64,000 bases of DNA, from assembly GCF_963678635.1 (NCBI RefSeq), contig NC_087065.1:58616754-58680753 (forward strand). The letters are read 5' to 3'. This DNA is from Symsagittifera roscoffensis (Eukaryota; Xenacoelomorpha; Acoela; Convolutidae). Within the stretch, counting starts at the first letter, position 1. Every line of letters begins with the position of its first letter. Below, in pieces: positions 22,001 to 34,000 of this stretch. Under the pieces are notes generated by a model, which saw nothing but the letters and a program-made list of their open reading frames with translations, was not told where the DNA came from and searched no databases. Made by a program: the position numbers and the translations under genes.

Positions 22001-25000
22001 GGGATATGCTTGACACATAGCAGATGCCATCACCGATTACTTGTTGAAAATGATTTTTATCTATATTGAATTGCTTATATAGTAGTTACATCACCTACGC
22101 AATGTCCATATTTGGATCATCACCTACTCAGTATTCCATATAAGGTAAAAAATACCTTATATGGATTGTACAGTGAGTCATCTAGATTTCCTAATTTCTA
22201 TAAATTTACAAATATCATTATTTTGAAATATCTACTACTGATCAGTTGGTTCTGAATCTTAAATCAAAAATGTATTCACGAAAAGATATCCTTCCCAACT
22301 ATATTGAATTTGCTAAGAACCAAAAAAGGATTGGGAGATTTTCTTGGTCCCAAAAACCCTACAACGGAAAAATTTACTTTGAACCTTGCTTCCAATTGCT
22401 AAAGAAAAATGAATCTGGACAATTCGAAAAAACCCAGCAAGTCTATCTTGGTGAAAAAGAAAGGGAAAGGATATCAGCAATACGGAATACTGTTATTCAC
22501 GATGCTGAAAACCTTGGACTCGTTCCTGTATTGGAACCCTATTCTGACAAAGACTCAACCATGGAGCAGGAACTTGCGAACTGTCATGCGGTGTATGACG
22601 TAGCAACATACAAGAAGAGAAGGGTGTGTGTCACAATCAAGAAGTACAGTGTGAACAAGCCACCCTACATTCAGATTCGACTCTTCACTGCAAAGGAGAA
22701 CGAAGTCTTGAAGCAAGTTGCTTATGTCAACTATACTTTGAACTAATTCAAAGAACTTGCCCAAGTCTTGGGAGATTTTATGTTTGTTGAGAACTGTAAT
22801 GTTCAATAATTTTGTTGTTGAGTGATGTTATTATAGTAATGTAATTCAAATATTCATCTTCTTGAATCATTTTTTAAAACTTCTTTGAGCTGAGCAGTAT
22901 GAGTTGGAACATTGGTTTTTCTAGAAATCTTGTTTTAAAGCTTCAAAATAAATTGGGAATTTTTCATATCGTCTTACAAGAAAAGTCCCAGAAATTGTCA
23001 CTAACAGTTTTGGAATCTCAAAATTTACCAAAATTGCAAGATTTGGATACAGAATCACAAATTTCCCAATTTGAGTGGACTTTGCATAATGGAAGACGAA
23101 AAATTTTTCTAAGTTATCGTTCAGATATTAAAAAAATAGATATTATAGAGTATCGTAGAAAAGGAAACACTTGGAAGAACAATCAGAATTTTCAGTTGGA
23201 AAAAAAAGAGTATGATAGTTTGGTTGATTTTATCCCCTCAGTTTTGTCTTATGTAGAAACATTCAAAAAAACTTGTATCATTATTGACGAATGCACTGTA
23301 GAAAATGAACGTTCAGAAATTGAATGAAGTTCTCAGAAATTTTGATTTGATAAAGCATGACTTTTCATCAAATACAAAAAGAAAAAATTACTTTCTTTGT
23401 ACCTGTATTGTTTTGGACCCAAACATAAATTTGAAAGAAATGGACCAAAAATTTCCTTTTGGGGGTTTAATTGGATACGGAAATTCTTGTATGGATTACT
23501 TTTTTGCAAATTCAAAAATTTTCAGACTTCATGCAATTTTACATGATGCAGCTGGATCTGTGAATTCTACTACTTATAAGGGACCTGGTTATTGTTATGT
23601 TTTACCTAGATTTCCAAGTTCTTGTTTTCTTGGTCACGTGACTGGATTAATCTTCTGTTTATATGTTAAAATTTTTGCTTCATCAGTATATGCATTGTTC
23701 GATTGTTAGTAATTCTAACAAAAATTTTCAGCGAAAACAGTAAGCATCATGAGTCTAGTTGTTTTGGATATTGAGTGTATTGAAAACAAAATAGTTAAAG
23801 AGTTAGGAGTTTATCAAAATGGACAAACTGTGGGATATTCCTTTCTTCCTCCCAAAAAATTCAAAGCTACATCTCAGTCTGCTTGGTGTACGAAGCATCT
23901 TCATGGAATCAATTGGAACAGTGGCCATGAAAAATATACTGAGCTTAAAAAAATATCGAAAAAACTAAAAGCTCCAGAAACGGAGTTTTTTGCAAAAGGT
24001 TATGAAAAATGTAAAATTCTGTCAGAAATTTTGGAAACAAAGGTTACAAACTTGGATGACTACGCATGTCCAAAAGTTCAGAATTTGATTTTCAAAGATG
24101 AAGAATATGATTGGAGGTGTAGCAACTACCCATTTCGTCATGCAAATACTCTTCACTGTGCAGAAAGAAAAGCATTTGCATACGGAACATGGACTCGATG
24201 TTTTTTTAATAAATTGTAAGTTACCTTAATAATTTTGTATTATCGTGTTTTTGAAATTTAAATGTTAGTCATTATCAATTTTTTCATTCCAGAGTTGAGA
24301 TGGGTGATGAATGTGACAAGCAATTAAATTTAGGAAATTTTGTTTTTGATGAGGAGAATCATGAACGAAAATCTTGGAAGTTTTTTGGACGTACGTGTAA
24401 TAGATCTCTTTTAGTGTTTATGTGCCAATTTTTTGTCATAGTTTTAATACTAGCATGTGCAATCGTTCGAATAATGTTATCCACTACATGTGAAGAAACA
24501 ACTGTTTGGGTAGCAATTTTATCAAGTACAGTCGGTTATATTTTACCTTCTCCAAAACTATGAATAAAATAATTTCTACCAAAGAACGAGTTTTTATTTC
24601 GCTAGTTGGACCGAGTGGATCTGGAAAATCACATCTTATTTTTGAGTGGTTAAAAATTGGTACATTTCAACCAAAGTTTGACAAAATTTTTTATTTTTAT
24701 CAATAAATGAAAACCTTCCCAATAATGGAACAAAATACCTGTTAATATTTGATGACTCTTGTGAAGAAATTTCAAATTCTAAGCAGTTTGTAAAAGTTGC
24801 TACTGCTGGAAGACACAGGGGACTGAATACAATATATATTAAGCATAACTTGTTTCATCAAAGCAAATTGGGAAGAGATGTTGAGTTACAAAATACACAT
24901 ATAGTCCTTTTCAAGTCACCGAGAGATGTTTTACAAATCAATACATTAAGTCAACAACTATGTCTAGGATCACAATTGAAAGAGTGGTATCAAGATGCAA

Positions 25001-28000
25001 CATCTACACCTTATGGCCATTTACTCATTGATTTAACTCCAAAAACAGTTGATTCGCTAAGATATTGCACAAACAGTGGTTCAGTTCCATCAAAATTTTA
25101 TCTACCAGCAGGAACAGAAACTAAGTTTTTGGACGATTGGCATACAATACGTCTCTATACTCCCAATATTTCAAACATTTTCCCAAAAACTTCAAAAACA
25201 ATTCATCCTCCATTGTCCAAAAAATTTCATTCAATTCCTCAACGAATGTCTAGTAAACTTACTACGAGGCGAGCTACAGGATCTTCGAAAAGTAGACGTA
25301 GTAAAATATCGACGAGAAATATCAGAACTCACACGAAGAAGAACTTCACTGCATAAAAGGAGAACTATTTTGAGCTCACCAAAAGGCTTACAATTAATAT
25401 CTGTTATCACTCCTTTTGTCATTAAACGATTGACGTAGTATGGATCAGTTTGTTCTAATTCCTTACTCAATTTATCAATCACAAAGCACACTTCCGAAAA
25501 AACCAAAATTGGAACAAAAGCAAGAAAAAGAGGAGATTGTACCAAAAAATTTTGATTCTATTTACAGTGCTGTAAATGCAAAGTTGAAAACGAGTAACAA
25601 TAAACACCTTATTGATTTAATTTTGAACTCTCCTAGAATTAGACTAAGTCAGTCAGAAAATATCATATTAGATAATCGAGACACAAAAGAATCAATTGTA
25701 GACTTTGTGTGTGCACTAAAACGAAAAAATACCGACTTTCCCGATATTTACTTTACCATTTTGGAAGCAACTCAAATTCTACCTAAACTTGTTGCCAACA
25801 AGAATGCCAAAGCGAAAGACAGAGGAACTTGGATCCCTTTCAAAATCTGAAAAGGTAAGTCTGAACAGATTGTATTCTAGGGATAGAGCTGCGTACGGTT
25901 CTGTGCGAAACTTGAGTAAAGCAAGCGGATTGTCAAAAAAGAAAGTAGAACAGTTTTTACAAACCAAGACATCGTATACAAAATTTGGTCCCCCAATCAG
26001 ACCTTTTCGAAGGCTTCAAGCATTTTCAAAATATATAAATGAAATTTGGTGTATGGATTTGGCATTTGTGGACAAACTAGCTCGTCAAAACAAGGGAGTC
26101 AAATATTTATTGGTTGCTGTTGATGTTTTTTCGCGATTTGTCAGAGTTCAAACAATGAAAACTAAATATGCCAAAGACACTTTGCAAGCTTTCAAAAAAA
26201 TGATTTCTCGAAAAAACACTCCTGAAAAGCTTTGGGTTGATAAAGGAACGGAATATGGAGGAATTTTCAAAAAATTTTGCAAGGAAAAAAGCATTGAAGT
26301 TTACTCAACCATGAGTGAAACAAAAGCTGCATTTGCAGAGAGAGCCATTCAATCATTAAAACACATTATTTACCGCTACATAGAAGATCATGGTGAAAAA
26401 TTCATTAACAAGTTGCCGCAATTTGTGTCTACAATGAATTGTCGCATCAATAGATCTGTTGGGAAATCACCTAGAGATGTCAAGAATACTGATTTCCTCT
26501 CAATTTTGTACAATAAACCTCTAACAAGGTATAAGAAACTAAAATTCGAAGTTGGAGACAGAGTGAGAATTTCAAAGAATGATATTCCGTTCCGAAAAGG
26601 ATATAAACCACAATTTACAGATGGAATTTTTGAAATTTCGGCAGTCTCTATAAAAAATCCTCCAACATACATCATCAAAGATCTCGAAAAAAGAGGAAAT
26701 TCTTGGAAAATTTTATGAAAAAGAGCTTAGAAAATGTTCTGATTAAAGGTAAATCATTTTTAAACTAAATTTTTACCGATCAGTTGTCATGGATTCTTTC
26801 ACTATTGAGTTGGTTTCCAACGCTTCTTTTAATTGTTATCCGAATAATAGTCTTAGTTCTTTTACAAATTTTCTACCTGAACAAATACATTTGAAAGGAG
26901 AATGGGAGGTTGCTATTTCAGAAATATCATACCCTTCTTTGTACCAAAATGTTACAGAGGGAAAGTTTACATTCGTAGATGGAAGAGAAAGTTCTGAGGA
27001 GAAAAGAAAGATTGTACCGATGAACATTGAACCAGGATTGTATCCAAGTATTGTTGATATAGTTGTAGCCATGAACAACAAAATTCGAGAACGTCTAGGA
27101 GCTCAAGTTTTTGAATATAACGGAATCTATGTATCAGTAGATAAAATTACACAAAAAGTTGCTGTTCATTTACCTGAGAGTCAATCAGTGTTTATAATTC
27201 AGAGTGCTGATTTGAGCCACTTTTTTGGTTGTGATTTAGAACAAAATCAAACAGGGGTTATAATGAAAGGAAAAGGTCCACATTATCCTCAGTATTCTTA
27301 CGACATTATAAGAATACATTCCCTAATGATATACAGTGATATTATAGAATATAACATAGTTGGTGATACAAAAACTCCCTTATTGCGTTGTATTCCATTT
27401 ATCTCCAAAGTGAAGAGTGGAGATATAATTTCTACAGGACAGTACATGAATTATCAATCCTTTACAAATTTACAGTTTAAAAAGCTGTTGAAAAATTCTT
27501 TCCATAGTATCAAGATAGAACTAAGAGATAGTACAGGCGAAAAAATTCCTTTTGTGTCCGTAGGAATCACTCGAGTTGTTCTCTTGCTCCGCAAGATTTC
27601 GAATAATCATTTTTGATTTAAACTTCATACGAAATGGTTGCTCAAAAATCAGCTGATTTCCCTATTTTTCGAGGACATGCAAGACAGCGTGGAAGAGGTT
27701 TTGGAGCTCTTGCGCAAACTCTTGGGAGAACTGCAATCCCCTTTATTAAAAAATATATAGTCCCAGCTGCAAAAAGAATTGGGGCAGATTTGTTTGAAAT
27801 CGCTGCTCCAGAGATTGGGGAAGTTGTTAGTGGACGTAAAAAACTCAAAACATTTGCAAAAGATGTGGGAACAAAAACAGTTCGGAAACAATTGGGAGGT
27901 GGAAAAAAGAAATCTAAGCGTAAAACAGCTAGAACCAGATCCAGTTCTCGAAAAGGCAGATCGAAAAACAGTCGCTCTCGCAAAGACATTTTTGACAATA

Positions 28001-31000
28001 TAAAATGAGTGTAAACCAAAGCCATTTTCGGTACGGGGCTTTTACAAATTCTTCATTGGAGATTTTTGATAAAGTCCCAGTTTTGGAAACAATTATGTCA
28101 TCTTACACACAAGAAGTATTCCCCAGTACTTCTCTGGATGAAAGCAGTATTGAGTTTGAATTTGAAACGGATCGTAACCTCTACTTGGATATGCGTGATA
28201 CCCATCTTAGCTTAAAGCTTCAACTATTTAAAGGAAGATTGTTTGATGCTTTCAAAAAAGAAAAAGCAGAACATAAAGCAAAATCGGAGGAAGATTCAGA
28301 TGAGGAACCACAAACTTACTTAACTTATGTAAACAATCTACTACATTCTCTATTCTCCAACTGTGAAGTTTATTTCAACAATACAATGGTTTACAATGCC
28401 AATGGATTATATCCTCATAAGGCACAGATATCGAACGAATTCAACTCGTCAGCAGTGAGTAATAAAGGAATTCTTGCTTGTCATGGATACAGTTTTGAAG
28501 AAAATCCTGATGCATTTGATATGTATCCATTCACTGATAGAGCAAATTCCTTGGGAACAGGGATAACTTTTTCACTCTATGGAAGGCTCGCCATTGATTT
28601 GTTTACTTGCGAAAAACTGTTGCTACCAAACACCAAAGTTCGAATTAAACTTATTCGAGCTAGACCTAATTTTTACATGTTATCTGATAATCCAAATGTC
28701 AGTCTGAAAATAGTTGATTGTTCATTGTTTACTAGAAGAATTTTAGTTGCTGAACCTAATCATCAATACTTGCAATGGAATCTGGAAAGAGAACCTGCTC
28801 AATACAATTACATGGAAACTATAGCAAGAACCTTTATCATTCCATCTCGTCAAAACCAGTTTATTCAGGAAAATGTTTTCAATAATGCCCCAATTAGAAG
28901 GATAGCTGTTGCAATGAATACAAATTCGGCTGTTGCGGGATCTTTTCATGAAAATCCTTTCAATTATCAACAATTTCATTTGAGAGAGCCTTGAATTATT
29001 CGGGGTGGAAGAGCAATTATTTCATTAGATACAACTTCTCCTTGTCGACCCTATGTTACAACAATGAAAGCAATGCAGTTTAACGAAGATTTTCCAGCTC
29101 TTCCTATGGAAGATTTTCAAAATCACTATATTCTAGTTTTCGACTTGACTTCACTACAGGATGCCGCTGAACACTTGCATTATCCAGAACTTAGTGGAGA
29201 AAGCTTGAGATTAGAAATGTTTTTTCAGTTTCCCTTGGAGCAAGTAACGGAAGTGATAGTCTTGGGAGAAAGACTATCAAATGTTCAAATTGACAAATTC
29301 GGAACAGTCGCTAAAAATGTTTAGTTTTTTTGAGTTTTCAGGTTCCTATAAAAATATTGTAGCTTTTTTGGGACTTTTCATTGTGATTATCTCTGTACTA
29401 TATATTTTGTTTTTCTTCAGGCCTAAATCTCCAGAAATAGCAGCTAATGAATGCTGTTTAATTGAAAACCCAAGACATTTCTTCAACCTAGACTGTGAAT
29501 CAGTGTTCAACAAATTTTGTCCAGTTCACAAGTTTTGTGTATGGGACTTTGTTGATTCAGTACCTAAATGCGAGTAAGTCAATAACTTTAGGATTTTCCA
29601 TCCTAAATTACAATATCATACTTTCTATTTCTTTGTTTTAGATGTAAATCAGCTAACATTTGCGAAAATAGATAATTTTTCACTTCTGCAAATTATTGAA
29701 AGAATTCCTGAACTCAGGTTCAAGTACATGGGATCTTACCCCTCTGATAAAGTACCTCAACTAACAAAATACTCTTTTGCAATTGTTAACTCAGCTCCAA
29801 GCAATGATAGAGGGGAGCACTGGATCATGATGGCTCGATTGGATAAAACTTACTATTTTGCTGATTCTTTGGGTCGGAAAAGAACAACTTATTCCTTTCT
29901 AACAAAAAAGTATCGGCGAATGGTTCCTCGAAAGCTACAAAAAACTGATAATTTGTGTGGATTTTACGCAATTTATTCAGCATTTCTTCTTTTTAAATTC
30001 TACCAGACAAACTTGAATAATATTCATGATGTGCATGTTTTGAATTTTATAAGTAATTTTATGTAAATTTGTAGTTTTTTCATTTGTAAGTGTAAATTAT
30101 GGCAGTAAGTTTACTATACGATGCAGTGATTTATATAATTTCTTTGTAATTTAAACTTTTTTTTTTCTCAAAAAACTTTATTTTTTTCGAAGTCTCTGTA
30201 GGTTCAGAATAGATTCAGATAGGTAGAAAGTAAAAGTATCGAATAAATTTTTATTAGATCAAGTTAAACAAAATCTTATCATGTTTTGAATTTTTTCGAA
30301 AAAATTTTCACAAAAATTCCAAGTTCTTACCCAAAAAACTCTTACCATCGACTTACCATATATCAAAAAACTAATTGAAAGCCCTTCATTACACAACCTA
30401 CTCGTAATTAAACTTTGATATTTAACAATTAGGTAACGGGCGCCGAAATTTTTGCGAAAAAATTAGAATTTTCCATTCAAAAACCAAAAAAATTACGTTT
30501 TTCTTTCTCTTACCATCACACTGAAACCTTACCATCGGTATTCCCAATCTTAATACATTGTAGACTCTATACCCAATCTTAATACATAGCTGGCGGACCG
30601 GATGCTCTATTCCTTATCTTAATACATGGAGGTCCGCCACCTCCCCCCCCCCCCCCCCCCCCCCTGATCACCTCCAACATCTACTACTCATTTGTTCATG
30701 TTGAAAAAATTGATGTTGTGGACTTATCTTTTGATAATGAAAGATTTCTGCCTGTTGGTCAGGTGTTTAGGCTGTCAAGGTAAGGATTCATGTTCTCTGC
30801 TTAAGTTTCAATATTGGGCTCTGGTGTTGTGAGAGTTATGTCATCTGCATAAGTAGTCACTTTGATGTTATCACTCTCTGGTAGAGGCATTTTTTGACAT
30901 ATAGAGATTAAATAGGACGGGAGGTAGCACACAACCTTGTAGAATACCTTGTTTCACCTTCCTGCGTTTGGGTTTAGTGTATGTGAATTCTACATACGTA

Positions 31001-34000
31001 TGTCTACCTCGTGTATGTCTACCAAATCCATCTTTTGGTGTTTTTAGAAAGATGCGAGCTGGCGATGTTGTTGAGCAGATGGTGATGGTCAATAGTATCA
31101 AAGGCTGCAGTCAAGTCGAGGGCGACCATTAATATTCTTTGACGCGGTTTGGCCTGGTTCAAACCAGCTTTTGTGTAAAATGAGATAAAATTAAGGGCAG
31201 TAGTTGTCGATCTTTTTTCTAAACCCGTGTTCCTAAAAATTTACATATAAATTGAATTCGGGAAAAAGAAAACGCTCTGAATTTTGTCACTGGAAAGAGC
31301 AGTGCAATTGGTCGGTAGTTAGCTTGTTCGGAGTCTTTACTGAGCTTAGCCAGTAGTAGTACTCTTCCCATTTGCCAGTTTTCGGGTTTTGTTGCATTTC
31401 TCAATGAGAGGCTTATCAACTTACTGAGGTATTTGATGGCTTGTTTTCCAATGAAATGTAAATGGATTAGAGCGATGTTGTTAGGTCCTAGCGCTTTGCT
31501 TTTCTCACTAGACTTAATTGCATTTTCTACCAGTTTAGTTGAAATTTTCACTTCTTTTAATTTTAATTGTTTGATTTTGCGAACAATTGCCCTTTTTTCC
31601 TTTTTGTTCTTGTTTGGATGTGGAGTGAACTTTAGATTGAATTTGTTGCATTTTTTTTGTGTGTTGTGAATGGGCTCGTTTTCAAAGATAACAGGCGTGT
31701 TTCTTGGGGTTTTGTTATTTGTATTAGACAGACCTTAAACCGTAGACCCTAGTTTACTTGTTGCCCCTCGATGATCAACGTTGTCAAGAAACTCAATCCA
31801 TTTTCTTTTATCTTCTACTAGTTTATTGATTTGACTGTTTAGTTCACTGATTTTGGCGTCTCCGGGATGTGTTTGTTTCAGATTGTCCTTTTTGAGAGTT
31901 TAAGAGCTACTGTTGGAAAATTCTGCTTCACCTCTTTGATGCATCCTTGAGGTATATGTCTAGATGCCGCGCCGCAATTTTTTTCCTGAAATTTTTCTCG
32001 CCTTCATTGGTGGATTTGGGCAGAGCTAATTTTTGGAACGTTTTTTCGCTTTCAGCACGGAAGCTTTTCCCGTCAATTTTTTAAAATGTTAATGTGTGGT
32101 TTCTGAGTTGCCTTATTGATTTGAATTTCGCGGGTTATTTCTAGGGTGATGGCTGAATGGTCTGAACCCACTGTTTTCACATTACTAATTAGTGGACATG
32201 GCCAGGTTTGATGTTGCAAGGCTAATGTCAGGTGAACTTAGTGTTGTTTGTTTTCCTTGTGGGTGTGTGTTCGTTTAGAGCAACAAAATCAGACGCGTCT
32301 ATTTCAACTGCAATTTTGAGACCACGCGAGTCAGGTTGTAGTTGGGAGAACCACAGAGAGTTATGTGCGTTGACATCACCTAATATTAATGCATCTGTTT
32401 TCTTTATCAGGTGTTGGATTGACGCAGTGTATCCAGGACTACAGCTTGAATGTGGTGGGATATAGATGTTAAAGGGCTTGAATTCATTTGTATGGAAAGT
32501 TTCTGGGATTGCTGCAACCTTTGTGTCTGTTGTAGCCATGTGGTGGATGATGTTATCTAATTTTGGTCCAAGGCCATTTGCATATAGTTGTGGTATCCTA
32601 AGTTGGTGTTCATGTATTGGTTGCAGAGGTTTTTGTTTATTAAGGGTGCCGATGGGGTTGGTTTTGCAGAAGTCACAATTCCCACAGTAAAAACTGCGTG
32701 ACCAGTGATTGATATTTTCAAGTGTGGAGCATTTTAAGTGTATCCACCCTCCTAAGTGGCACAAGACACTCTATTGACTAGGGATAAATTTGGTGTGACA
32801 GATAATACAGTTATGTGGGCCTAAATTTTGTTCGATTCCGCTATGGAATAATAGAGTGAGAACTAGAAGTCCAGCCAGTAACAAGTACATGATTAGGTAG
32901 GCTGATTCTGGCTGCTCATTGCTCAAAACACGTCTTGTTTCTTCTCTTTGTTCTTTCGTTTTTTCTCCTGTTTCTTCTTCGTCTTCCCTTCTTTTCTCTT
33001 CCCCTTCCCTTTATCTCTCTCGCAACACTCGCTCCTTTTCTCTCTTTGGCTCGCGACACGAGACCGGTGGAGGATGAATGGAATTTGGACACCACCTAGC
33101 TGGGCGATGCGGGGTCCAGCCGCGTAGAGGAATCCATTCTTTGAACCTGCAGCATCAACTCCAAAAGAAAAAGGTTCCAAAAGAAGGTTGTTAAGTGTAA
33201 AAGCAGAAACAAAGACTGACCACAAAATTCAGCTCCGGCTCTTGAACATCTTTCCCCTCCCAATATTTTTTCAACTAATTGACATCCTTTTAGTCTCGAA
33301 AATACTTATCGAAAACAGCAGCTATATTCCGTTGCCAGATCAACAAAAGCGAGATAAACGGACCTCTGAAGTTTTCAAACTGTCGAAACTAATTTGTGTT
33401 CAAAACTTGTCGAATCATAAATCGGTTGTAAAAGTTGATAAACATTAGTGACTTGAAAGGACTCAACAATAAAATAATGAAAACGATTCGGAAGTTCTTC
33501 GGAGAAAATTTTTCTGAGCGGAACTTTTGTTCATGGCAATTATTTTGTGATTGTGAAAACTCGTATTAACTGGACTTTATTTTAACGAATAACGAATAGG
33601 ACTAATCAACCGTTCAGCATTGCTGTAATTCCACAACAACAATAACAAGACCATAGTACTCTAGTGGAGCTTGCTTTGTTATTGAATATGATCTGAAGTT
33701 GTCTCTCATGAAGGTGCTTCATTTTTAGCTGACGACAAAACAGGGCTCCACAATCTTACCAAGTTTCTGAACAAACAGCCAAATGAAAGCCGAACTCTGT
33801 TTCTTTGGATCATCTCACATTTTCACAACGTGTTAGCTAGGGTAGGTTATAAACTGAACATGATTGCATTTTTTTATGAGATTTGAAAACCAATTTTGGT
33901 ATTTTTTATTTGATTGATATGAGTTTTTTTTTCATTCTGTCTGCAGTTATCGTCTTAATCACTGAGTGTGCCGGATTTTGTATGTGGGTGTTTTTTGCAA

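Larger units (their letters stand above)
14758..30688. mobile_element. Polinton/Maverick virus-like DNA transposon, 15.9 kb, partly degraded
   Basis: The borders are set by the 6-bp duplication CATTTG and by inverted repeats of about 575-585 bp starting AGAAGTAGATG (left) and AGTAGTAGATG (right, reversed). The gene set is that of Polintons: protein-primed PolB (minus); an unknown 199-codon gene (minus); and on the plus strand small accessory genes, an exonuclease-like protein, packaging ATPase, integrase, minor capsid, basic virion protein, major capsid, a membrane protein and an adenain-like protease. PolB, ATPase, major capsid and the integrase tail carry disabling lesions. It sits inside LINE-A within an intron of the RalBP1-like gene. 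Confidence 0.95.

Noticed and set aside
23305-23709. Phospholipase A2-like capsid domain based on HDAAG
   Set aside because: The calcium loop and the second His/Asp context are not visible; one short similarity is not enough.
28992-28994. TGA in the capsid gene as a programmed readthrough or selenocysteine codon
   Set aside because: Other core genes of this copy are also broken and no recoding structure is evident; simple nonsense mutation is more likely.
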